Shown piece by piece: positions 54,068 through 64,000 of a stretch of DNA of 64,000 nt. The notes under the pieces were generated by a model. The model did no database searches and had not been told where the DNA came from. It was given only the letters and a program-made list of their open reading frames with translations. The DNA lies in contig LR746275.1 in assembly GCA_902729315.2 (NCBI GenBank), positions 1,892,501-1,956,500 of the forward strand, written 5' to 3'. Source of the DNA: Spirodela intermedia (taxonomy: Eukaryota; Streptophyta; Magnoliopsida; Alismatales; Araceae). Positions within the stretch are counted from its first letter, which is position 1. The number at the start of each line of letters is the position of its first letter. Both the position numbers and the translations under genes were made by a program.

Positions 54068-55685
54068 TTACATTAGAGCCAAAACAAATTTTTTACCATT
54101 TCTATAAAAAATATAAGTATTTTCCTTGCCATGGTGTGTAGCATCAACATCAAATTGCCATGGCCTACCTAATATCATGTGACAAGCATCCATCTCAATG
54201 ACATCACATTCCACTTCATTATAATAAGTCTTACCAATTGAAAATTTGATTAGACACATCTTTGAAACTTTAGTTTTTGTTTCCTTCTTGATTCAACCAA
54301 TTCAATATAGATGAGTGTGTGGGCTTGTCTACAAACCTAATTTTTTAACTATCATAGAAGAGATAATGTTCTCACTACTGCCACTATTAATGATTATATC
54401 ACATACTTTAGAATTCACAGTGAACCTTGTTCTGAAAGTGTTATGGTGTTATGGTGTTATGGGCCTTCTTCTCTTTTTGGTGAATACATCAATCTTCTAG
54501 CTACAAATGAATGTGATAGTACATCTTCAATATCAAATTCAATAAAATTTTCTTCTACCTCACCTTCAATTTCTGGTTCTTCATATTATGTTTCTTCTTT
54601 GATAGAATCTACAAGATTTATCGTGTCATGTTTAGAACAGATTTTGTTTTGTGGTCAATTTCTTCACACCTGTAGCATTTAGAAATGACATTAAGAGTAT
54701 AAAATTTTTTGTTTGTAAAGACTTGGGCAGAAGGATTTGCTCCACTTGATTTGATAGAATTTTGATTCAATTGCCCATTATATGGTGTAGAAGAAACAAC
54801 GGTAGATCCTCTTCTATCTAGTTGAAGAGTTGAATTCTAACTTCTAAAAGTTTGAATTCTGGTTTTTTCTTTCTCTAATAAGGTTTCAATATGCTCTAAA
54901 CCCATTACAATATTATGAAGATTAAAAAATGACTGTAAAGCTACTTTGTCTTCAACTTGTCATCTGAGACCACCTTTAAATCTTGAAATCATATATGACT
55001 CAAATTCTGTCAAGTCAATTCGAGAACATAAACGATAAAATTTTTCAGTATAATCAAAAATGGATCTATTTCCTTCTTTGTAGTTTTGATACTGTTGATA
55101 CAAAATTTATTCATAATTTGGGGAAAAAAATTGAGATTTCAAGAGTTTTTTCATTTTCTCCCATGATCATACAAGTTCTTTGCCTGACTTCATACATGTG
55201 GTCTATAATTGATCCCATCATATAGAGGCTCCACCCTTCAGTTTATAAGCCAATAACTTTACTTACTTTTCATCAAAAAATTTCCTACACTCAAAAAATC
55301 TTTCTACCTCAACTAACCAATCTAAGAACTCTTCAATCTTCAAATGGCCATTAAAACATGGTAAGTCAATCTTCATATGAAAATCTCAAAACTTATCTTC
55401 TTCAAATCCTAACTTAAAACTTGTAGAACTAGATGAACACTGAGTATCTGATGAAGATTCGATATGAGTGACCTTTTGAGGACATCTGATTACCTGATCT
55501 CTAGGAGGGCGTGAATGACTCTCTAATACACTCATTCTTGTCCAAAATTATTTCAAGGTATCACTAATAGCATCAAATTTTTGATCTATTCGATCTTGAA
55601 AAGTAATAAAATATAGTTTTGAGATAGGAAAAACATCATGTAAATCATCATCACCAATATGAGCAGATTTACCTCGTGACATTTT
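54068..55685 (-). pseudogene. Ty3/gypsy gag-zinc knuckle-protease remnant
   Basis: The minus strand starts MSRGKSAHIGDDD and continues through Gag core wording (FLDWLVEVERFFE, LAYKLKGGAS, YQQYQNYKEGNRSI, YTEKFYRL), a zinc-knuckle relic with KCYRCEE..HK but no final Cys, and protease-end wording CDVIEMDACHMILGRPWQ. This is the chromovirus-type arrangement. Several stops interrupt it. No reverse transcriptase follows. Confidence 0.85.
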
Positions 55686-55879
55686 TGAACCTTGATTGAA
55701 ATGTTGACTTGCTTTGATAGGGCTACATCAAAAAACATATTAGAAGGAATAGGTGAAACCCAAAAAGAAGTTGAAGAAGAGTTATTCCTTCTTCAAGTAG
55801 GAACCTAAATGGCAGAGTTCTTGGCGTAGCTGGTCTCTCCTCCTCCTACACTCATAAAGAGAATAGTGAGAGCATCCAT

Positions 55880-57399
55880 CTTGACCTATCGCGGCCAATT
55901 TTTGGAACCTCAAGAGGAGTAGGAGAAGAAGGCTAATTTCTTCTGTACATGATTTAAGGTTTCTAGTATTTGTTCATCATGTGTTGTCATGAATGTTTTG
56001 AATTACGATGCACCTTAGTTGCTCTTCCCTGTCATGAGGTCAAGATTGAACACACCTCGATTCTCTCCCCACATTGGCCTTGGTCACCCTCACCAGTGCT
56101 AGGCAGCTTCTTCAAGCTGCAACAAGCTTTTCTTCACTGATGGGTAACATATTCTTTGTTTTACAAAACAAGAGTAGGAGGGAGGAGCAAGGCCCTGCTT
56201 TGGCTTACCACTGTCTCATCCCCTCTCCATTTATACGGGAGATGCCGCCCAGGACTTCTCTATTTTTGGCCCTAAAAGGCCACCATATGGATTGTCAATA
56301 AATCCTACCACGTCCCAGTTCTATCAGCTCCACATGGGAGAACATACATCGAACAGTCTTCCCACCACCACAACACTTGGTAGGTCCACTAAACCGTCAA
56401 TACGTCACTTGATTTGCCAATTCCCTAATCTGATGCTGATAATTCAATTGATTGCAAGCCAATCCAACAGATTCCTGCCCAACCTCCTAATGACACTGAA
56501 TCAAAAAACTTTGGGAGTAATGCTCCTGGCTAGAAGATTCAATTATTGATGTTAGTTTCAACCACCACATTTATTAAGCTACATGCCAAGAGACACGACA
56601 GTAGAACTACCTACCCAGCTAATTTCTATTTTTAAATTTCTAATATTTTTAATTTACTTAATATCCTACTTTCTACCTTTATGACATTCTCCATTGCAAG
56701 ATTTATTTTGATTGAAATTGACATCTATTGCATGACAAAGGTCTCCACATTGATGTGCCAATGATCAAGGATAAACTCACAATCATTTTGAAATGATAGT
56801 CTCACTATTTTTCTATTTGGATGGCTAAGAGTAGAATTCCACCCCCCCCACCAATCTGCATTTATTTGGAAGCGAGTTGTTACATTTCACCACTTTGTGA
56901 AGAAACGTTATTTTCTAATCAGTTACATTAAAAGTACTCCACCAAAGGCAGGACAAATGATCATATGTGCACTCTTAGTTCATATTTTGTTGACCAACTA
57001 AATCTTTAATGAGACTCATAATCCCTGTTCTTGGTTGATAACATAGATTTAAGGTATATTCATAACTCCTGATTTTATCATATTTTACCTCTGACTTTTA
57101 CCACATAAAGAAGATTTGTCTATTCCATGTCTTGATGAGGCATATGTAAATTCTTAGCAACATTTTTAGTTTTATTTAATTACTTGCTCCGATGGGTACT
57201 ATGAAATATACTCATTAGGGAATCTGCATATGACTACTATGTCAGCACCTTACCAACACATGCATCTACAAAAGGAAAATGTTGGTCATTAATGATCAAT
57301 GAAGGAATAAAGAAAAGGTTTTACTCCATGTAGTAGAGTGTTAGAATATGAAAGGTAGCTACACTTGAACTGACTTAATGATTGACATGAAAGTTCTTG
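55880..57399. other. Upstream flank of copy D
   Basis: The first ~150 bp resemble the leader and promoter of copies B and C, and a segment near 56585 matches the tandem unit family at 37.5-38.1 kb. No other gene is seen. Confidence 0.45.
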
Positions 57400-58951
57400 A
57401 TCACAACCAATCTATTCAAACTATCTTTCCTAGGACTTCCATATGAATTATAATATGAAACATGTCATCTTGCATTCATTTTCAAAGAGCTTCGCCAATA
57501 GTGGTACCAAACCTAGAGAATAAACATTTAATAACATACTTTCAAACTAACTTGCGAGTAATAGCTTAAATTATCTTCATAAACTGATTTCCATTCTTGG
57601 TCCCTTGGTCATATTGGAGGTGCTCATACATCAACTTTATTTTGCAAAGACAAGGTAACAATTTGTAGGAATCACAACCAATAAACTTTGTCTTTCCTAG
57701 GACTTTCTTATTAATGACACAATCAAATATCCCATATTGCATTCCTTTCCACATGTACCTTTGTCAATAGAATTACTAAACCTAGAGAATAATCCTTTAA
57801 TAATATCACTTCTAAAGTGACTTGCTAGTAATGGCTCAAAGACTACTTGTAAATTCATTCCCAATCTTTCTCCTTTTGTCCCATTGGAAATAGCTTCCTT
57901 TCTCTCTATGTTATAATCTAATTCAAACACTTTCAAGTAATCCAAGGAAAACAATCCTTCAGTTAATATTTCATGTGCAAGCTCCAAAACACAAAGTGTG
58001 TATAATGGAATATTAAAGAAGTCTACTTTCTCCTCTATGATATAATCTTGTGCACCAAAGCAGTAATATGCATCTTTCAATCAATTTTATAAAATTAATA
58101 AATACAAAGTAATATGTAAATGAGATCTATATGGTATTTCTAAGTACCCCCCAAGATTCAAAAAGCAGATATTTATGTTATTTCAATGTGAGAGAGCTAT
58201 TTTCAATAATAGACAACATATGACAAGAAATGACATAAAATAGAGAGAGGAAGTAAGATAGGAGAGTGGAGGCTTAAATTTCCCCAAAGGGCTTGTAAGA
58301 AAATCAATATGGTATAGTTTCCATCTAGGAATTTAAAAACTAAAAAAAATGGCTATTTCAAATGATATTCAGGATAGATCCAAATTTTCTTAGAATTGAA
58401 TGTCCTACCTTTTGGTAAAGACAACATATGTTGATAAAGGAAAATTGACCTAATTATACTATAGGTTATGTACATTTATGCTAGAATTATTTTTTTTTCA
58501 TAAGTAAAATGATCACGGCTGATGTTGCAAGTTGTTTTTGTTGTTCTGGATTTTTGACATTTAATTGAGGTTATCAACTCTAGAACCCAATATGTAAATC
58601 TTTAATTAATTCATAGTGAACATGAGAATACCAAAACAAACTGTTGAAAATTCATTGATATGAGTAAAGTAGATGGCAAACCTCTTGGACCATGTCCATG
58701 AGCCCTAATGACAACACATTCATGTGTTGGGTAACTTCACTAGTACCATCAAAGCCCATACGGCCAATTAAAAATAGCACCATGCGTCCCCCTTTGGCCA
58801 TTTCTAGTGATTGGAACCTTAGGAAATCCAAGAAATCTTATTTGAATTGCCTTGAGTATGCCTCCAGCATGAAAGGAATACTTTTTTATGAGATAAAGAT
58901 GTTGCCCTTGTTTAAGAATAAGTCATTCTTTTGGTGGGCCTTAAGTGGATC
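57400..58951 (-). pseudogene. SABATH methyltransferase fragment E (exons 3 and 4, with duplicated exon-4 end)
   Basis: Exon 3 is 58951-58682 with good splice sites but two in-frame stops (after IFIS and after RQFK); it keeps AKGGRMVL and LMDMVQE. Exon 4 is about 58046-57697, open, with EEKVDFFNIP, LFSLDYLKVFELD, PLLASHF and a SLIRKS end. A second copy of the last third of exon 4 with its downstream flank lies at about 57400-57640. Exons 1 and 2 are absent upstream. It is more divergent from B than C and D are. Confidence 0.82.
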
Positions 58952-60429
58952 CTATATATACAAAGCCAATTAACGAATGAAGAAAGCATTTTGATATATA
59001 GAAAAATCTCTAAGAAGAAAAGAATACCCTAGAACATGAATGTCAGGCCTCGTGAAAACTTTCTAGAATAGCTTTCTTTGAATTAAAAGACCATGAGCTA
59101 GTACATGCGCAATCAATTGTATATACCAATAGTTTAGTTGTACTAACAAAAAACATTTACATTGTCCAAAGACTTTTTACATGGGATATGAATCAAAAAT
59201 AATGTGTAGCTTGAGAATTTTGATATAAACTTGTTCTAACGTTAAACATAAAGAAAAAAAAACTCATGACAAAAAAACTAAACTACAAGGCCGTCATTCA
59301 CAATGAATTTTCTATCATATTAAATCAATCGAGATAATCGTCAAAAGGTTATATATAATTCAAAAGTATTTATTCAATTGCAGTTATCATAATAGATTTC
59401 TTAGCGGGATATATTTTATGTACACTTATGGCGTTCATAATCAGATTGTCTGAATCAGTTTCATAAGACCAGAAATTGCAGCTAACTTGCTTGGTTATCT
59501 ACATTTTCGAATGCTCTGCATTTTGCCTATGGTTTGAGTTTTCATTAGTTCAAGTTTGTTACATTCCTTTTAATTTCTTTAATCTCATTACTTGTCTTTG
59601 CTTAAATTTTAATTTGAATCTCCTTTCATTTGCACTCTATATTGATTTTTTTACAACTAAGTTTTCTTTTAATTTTGAGTTCATACTTGAATCAAGGACT
59701 TGATCCTTCTCCACATGATATAGAAAGGATGCCAGGTTCTCATTAGAGTTAGGAGTGAATTCATTTTGATTAAGAATAGTTTAGATTCATTTGAGATGGC
59801 TTAGATCCTTATTTTCCCTTCACATGACAAAGAGGGAATGCAAAGGTGATCGACACATATTTTACGTGCTTACAGCTCCTTTTCTTCTGATTTTGATTTC
59901 CCATTTAGTTAACATTTTGTTCCAAATAAGTCTTTACTCATTCTTTTTTTAACATTGCTCTCTTATAACCTTGAATTTGTTTTTACTTGTGTTAGGTTTA
60001 ATTCATTTTCTAATTACACTTAATACAGTTCACTTCTGGATTACTTACACTCTCTTTTCTTTTGTTTCTCTATACTTCTCCTTGTCATTACATAAGGAGA
60101 GAAAAATAGATGCTCAGTTATTTGATTTTAGCTTTCCATGTCAATTCTCATTTTCTTTTCTTATTCTATGAACTTCTTTTAGATATTAATTTCTTTTAGA
60201 ACTTTCATATGTTCATAACGAATGATTATCACCTAAAATCATCTCAACAATTCATATTCTTAGAAGAATAGAGAGAACTTACTCTAATAGTACCATCCTT
60301 AAGGAGACCACCTAACTCACAATTCATACTAAAATATAACTAGAGGTGGGATTAGAAAATAATAACAATAATAAAAGAATTATATACCTAAATACTAAAA
60401 TCAAGTATTCTTATTACAATGACTAGGAA
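58952..60429. other. AT-rich intergenic DNA
   Basis: Short hydrophobic-looking frames here are T-rich sequence without recognisable family. Nothing definite is seen. Confidence 0.45.
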
Positions 60430-60692
60430 CACATCAATTAGTTTGCACTTGCTATATTATTGAATTGGGACCAAGAACAAAATAGTGGTATAGAATGTAT
60501 TCATGCTTCTTTTTATGAAATAAAGATTTGTTCTGTAGTAGATCTGTTGCAAGATCAATTTGGACTAGGTCTTGTTCATTTAGAAAATGTGGTTCGAGGA
60601 ACTATATCTAGAGCAATCAAGCATAAATTGATACCAACTCAAAATTTGGTCAATGATCTAATTTGTGATTTCATAGGAATTGAGTTAGTGCT
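60430..60692 (+). pseudogene. Chimeric plastid insert: rpoC2 with an rpoB piece inside (NUPT)
   Basis: The outer parts (60430-60527 and 60653-60692) align to rpoC2 and to the NUPT at 40258-40527 ([20 protein letters not shown], then [12 protein letters not shown]). Between them, 60528-60652 encodes [33 protein letters not shown] and QNLV, a clear piece of plastid rpoB (native: [41 protein letters not shown]). One open frame happens to run through all three parts. Confidence 0.82.
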
Positions 60693-61778
60693 ATTAAGAT
60701 GGTTACTTGAATCACCATCATGGGGGCACATAGAAGACCATGGTACATCACTTTTGACTTTGTTGAAGAAGGTATCAAAAATTGTTGACTGGTTCTAATA
60801 AGAAAGTTTATGGTCAAGATTTAAGGTTCCCCATTTGTAGGTTGACATTTCCTTTTTTTTAATGGTTAGAAGTGAAGTTCATGGAGTGGAATGCACTTTC
60901 TCAATATACACTAATGACCACCCATTTTATATAACTATTGTTCACTCCATTGCCACTTGCATCACATTCAATGACAAGATGCTTATTTAAAAGCCTAAGT
61001 TTTGCCTTATCAAGATATACCCCTTGCTTTTTCAACAACTTCATGTGGTTGTGCAATCAAATTATAACATTTTATAAATAGTTCAAAATATACTCAACTA
61101 TTAGAGAAGAATTTAAATTGGCGGGTATGTAAAATTTACTAGAAGATTTTGAGGTTTGATGTTTCTTTGGCACACTCCAATATTATCATGGATATAGGTG
61201 ATAATTATAAATTAGTAGTTCCATCTATGTATTAATATCTTATATATCGATGTTAATTAATGCGTAGATAATACAATTATACATGTGTTACTAACTCTTT
61301 ATGGCATTCATAACATTTTATCATTTAAGTCCTAATGCATATTATTCTACTTGTTTTATTTATGTTATGAGATTAACCCTACTTGACTTTTATGAAGTCA
61401 AGTGTGATTCTCTCATACTTTCTTAATAATTATTTGATTGTAGGAACTTAGGTGAGCTCTTATTTTGAGTTGAAAGTAATAGAAGAAGCCCAAGCCTTCA
61501 ACTCAATAAAACGCCCAAGTCTTATGGAGAGAGCCGACTTAATATTTATGGGCTCAAGAGAGGGTGTCACTTTGGCCTAGCCCATTTTGACTTAAAAGGG
61601 CTATCAAGAGGTAAAATCTAGGCCGTCTATCTTAGGGCACCTTAAGATGAGATTAAAAGAAAGATTAGAGCACCACCCTCATGGAATGATTTGGGGCGTC
61701 TACTAAAAGAATCGATTATTAATCTTAATCATTCACTAGAGGGGCCTAACTCTCAAGAAGATTAAAACATCTCGCCCT
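60693..61778. other. AT-rich intergenic DNA before the LTR pair
   Basis: The final ~330 bp (GCCCAAG.., GGGCTCAAGAG..) look like eroded LTR or transposon sequence but cannot be assigned. Confidence 0.4.
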
Positions 61779-62542
61779 TGATAAGTCTTTATTATCATGA
61801 GTTAATAATTAGTAAATAATATATTTTTAGTCTTAACTTATGATAAATAGACTTATATTTGTGTTAAAGTGTGAAAAGTGGTTTTAAGTTGGTTAACGTG
61901 AATTTTTGGGTAATTATGTGATTTTATACGAATTTATATGATTTTTATAATCTTACTTTTGAGATAAATAAAGAAAAAAATATATATATATTTATAGCAA
62001 AATGGGCAGGACTCGTCTACCAACTAGACCCGCAGGCGGGTCAAAAGCGTAGTCGGGGAGGAGCTGCGAGTAGAGGCTTGAACGGCTAGGAGTGAAAGGG
62101 GCACATATGTGCCACTCCCCTTCCACATCACTAGTGGTCAGCCGACTGTAGAGCAAGGAGTGGTCATACACGTAAGAGAAAGAGACTTGATTGAAAATAT
62201 AATATTACTATATATTTATCCAAAACTTCGGTGCACAAGTGATGTGAGATTAAACTCGCGTCACACCTTCCTTGGAAAAGGTTTGATGATTTTAATATCT
62301 AAAAAATCCCTTATTTATAATAGAGATGTACTATGATGACGTCATTTGATAAGGGCATTAGAGTACTCATGTTAATCTCTCTCATGCATGTAGGCAACCA
62401 ACATAGGTTCGAATCTTCTTAAAGCCAAAACTCATATTTTTTTATCTGATTATTGTGACTTTCTTACAAATCGCCAATGAAGGATTAAGTCACAAGAATC
62501 ATTGGATCATCAGGAAAAATCTCGTCAACGTGATTTGCAGAG
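61779..62542 (+). mobile_element. 5' half of a 1.6-kb-family LTR, interrupted by a second LTR
   Basis: Starts TGATAAGTCTTTATTATCATGAG and follows the solo LTR at 23563 to the point GATTTGCAGAG (equivalent to GATTCGCGGAG at about 24210), where the reversed LTR begins abruptly. It carries the ~115-bp segment with ATGACGTCAT also found in the 43.5-kb copy. Confidence 0.88.
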
Positions 62543-64000
62543 TGATGTGACTCAGTCATTGTATATTAAATCATGCAAATATAAAATTTATAAAACTAGA
62601 AAATACGAATTTTTCGATATTTAGAAGTATTTCTGAATAAATATATCAATTATAATTCAATAAAACTTCCAAAAATAGTAATAATTTTCTAGGTCGATCA
62701 CAGGGATGTAATATAATATTTGGTAATTATTCAGAATTTTCCTCAAAGAGTGCTATTTTTATATGAATTTTATACTAAGAATTGAAAAGAAAATATATTT
62801 AAAATTCACGAAAAAGGGAAATAAGGGTGCTAACGTCAAGATGACGTTAGCACCCGGCGAATGTGAATTGGGCGGAAACAGAGTTCTGCCCAGTGATTCT
62901 TACGTAAGCGATTACAGATGATTTAATTAATCAAATTAAGATCAATAAAAGTCAGAAGAATCGTAATTGAACAAAGTATATTTTGGTAAATTAAAAACAC
63001 AAAAATTATCACTAAATGAAGCGTAAAGTAAATTAAAAGTAGGAAAATAGAGTTTCGACGTCGCAATGCTGATGCATCAGCGATACACCAAAATCCTGAG
63101 CGTTTGGAAAGATCATCATGTAGTGTCCACAGTCTCGAAGGCTCTCTTTAAACAAAGACGACGTGGGCAATCGCTAGATCTCCTTGCGAAGTCTAAAGAT
63201 TAATGAAATAGGTCGTTGAATCGTCTCCGGCAGCTGTCACCTAGTGGAGCGAAAAAATGGCGACTTTGCTGCTCTCCGGCGGCTGTCACCTGACATAGAG
63301 GAGCTGGATGAAGGTGGGGCGCGTGTCAAGGAGCTTCATCCTCAAGTCCGCGCAGCAAGAGGAGGCTCTTCATCGCATCTGGTACGCTCTCAAGAGGTGG
63401 CGACTCATCTCCCAACAGATCGTCCTCTTCTCGACGACGACTTGTTCGTCAATCAACCGGAGATGATTTACTCAATGGATTTACGATCCTTTTATCGCGA
63501 ATCCTTTAGCAATTTTAGTAGCAATGCTCCGCGAATCGCGTTGACGAGATTTTTGCCGATGATCCAACGATTCTCGTTGCTTAATCCTTCATCGGCAATC
63601 TGTAAGAAAGTCACGATAATCAGATAAAAATATATGACTTTTGACTCTAGAAGGACTCAAACCAATGCTAGTCGCCCGCCTCTTTTGAGGAAGGTGTGAC
63701 ACGGGTTTAGTCCCACATCGGTTGTGCACCGATTTTTTGGGTGAATATATAGTAATGTTAGCTTTCTAAGCAAAGTCACTTCTCTCGTGTGTACGACCAC
63801 TCCTTGCCCCACAGCTGGCTTGCCACCGGTGACATGAAAGAAGAGTGGCGCGCACGTGCCCCTATCGGTCCAAGCCAAGCTGCTTGAGCTCTTGCTCGCA
63901 GCTACTCCCCGACTGCGCTTCTAACCCACTTACGGGCCCTGGCTGGCCAGCAGGTCCCCTCATTTTGCAATATTTTTATTTTTATTTTTATTTCTTGTTC
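62543..64000 (-). mobile_element. Reversed 1.6-kb-family LTR, running off the window
   Basis: Begins TGATGTGACTCAGTCATTG, the reverse complement of the family's 3' end, and follows the family to the last base of the window, which corresponds to about position 23755 in the solo LTR. Roughly 190 bp more are expected outside. The base changes are few compared with the LTRs at 29.5 and 43.5 kb, so it looks relatively recent. Open frames at 63.2-63.9 kb are LTR sequence. Confidence 0.9.
62825..62855. promoter_or_regulatory. Perfect 14-bp inverted repeat with two TGACGTTA/TAACGTCA cores
   Basis: Left arm GGGTGCTAACGTCA, spacer AGA, right arm TGACGTTAGCACCC. The arms are perfect reverse complements. 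It is the counterpart of the as-1-like site at 24889 in the solo LTR. It could act as a paired bZIP site or form a hairpin; function is inferred. Confidence 0.6.

Larger units (their letters stand above)
53177..55730. mobile_element. Rearranged Ty3/gypsy fragment with inverted gag halves
   Basis: The outer ends are an 11-bp inverted repeat, TGATGTAGCCC at 53177-53187 and GGGCTACATCA at 55720-55730. Left part, plus strand: an LTR of about 670 bp with TATA box TATATAAA at 53620, then a tRNA-Met-type primer site TGGTATTAGAGC at 53851-53862, leader and the first ~45 codons of gag, to about 54020. Right part, minus strand, starting from 55730: 11 bp of LTR end, a primer-site remnant, the same leader, then gag through protease to about 54068. 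The element therefore reads outward-in from both ends. Confidence 0.82.
51249..55879 (-). pseudogene. SABATH methyltransferase copy D, decayed and interrupted
   Basis: Exon 1 is 55879-55805 and its final Gln codon is TAG. Intron 1 holds a 2.55-kb gypsy fragment (53177-55730). Exon 2 is about 53154-52770, but its acceptor AG has become GG; it keeps NLGCSFKQN and has a TAG after PLPEF. Exon 3 is 52150-51880 with a one-base insertion. Exon 4 is 51583-51249 with a missing Glu codon and a frameshift at the EEVE(H) position, ending SLARKT-like. The exon layout is that of copies B and C. It is clearly non-functional. Confidence 0.88.

Overview
This is nuclear DNA from a flowering plant. The evidence is spliced genes with GT/AG introns, a DYW-class PPR gene, plant-type SABATH methyltransferases, TTTAGGG telomere-type repeats, Ty3/gypsy and Ty1/copia debris, and fragments of plastid rpoB/rpoC2 and mitochondrial atp1. 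The GC-rich third positions of the PPR and LRR genes and the abundant CT/GA microsatellites would suit a monocot or another GC-rich lineage, but I cannot name the species.

From about 0 to 15.3 kb the window is gene-rich and relatively GC-rich. It holds the 3' exons of a prolyl 4-hydroxylase with a ShKT tail (+), a small single-pass membrane protein (-), a secreted LRR protein without kinase (+), a seven-exon plastid-type M41/FtsH-like zinc metalloprotease homologue (+), and an intronless DYW PPR editing factor (-). The last two are convergent, about 315 bp apart.

From about 16 kb to 59 kb lies a SABATH carboxyl methyltransferase cluster of at least six copies or fragments in AT-rich, transposon-filled DNA. 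Copy A (+) lacks exon 4. It stops at six telomere repeats, which are followed directly by a duplicate of its own upstream region and then by copy B (+), the only copy that reads as complete (365 aa). Copies C, F, D and E (-) are broken. C is split in exon 3 by a gag-only Ty3/gypsy element with a tRNA-Asp-type primer site. D carries an inside-out gypsy fragment in intron 1. F is only exon 2 beside a plastid rpoC2 insertion. E keeps only exons 3 and 4.

One LTR family of about 1.6 kb dominates the repeats. There is a solo LTR at 23.6 kb with TSD GAAGG, a second at 43.5 kb with TSD TATAT inside a copia reverse-transcriptase domain, the pair around the C insertion, a fragment at 47.4 kb, and two opposed nested copies at 61.8-64 kb, the last running off the window. 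Copies carry a paired TGACGTCA palindrome that resembles an as-1/bZIP site. No CRISPR, operon or prokaryotic feature is present, and I see no wholly new gene system. The most notable signal is the telomere-repeat-sealed tandem duplication, followed by the chimeric plastid insert and the inverted gypsy fragment.
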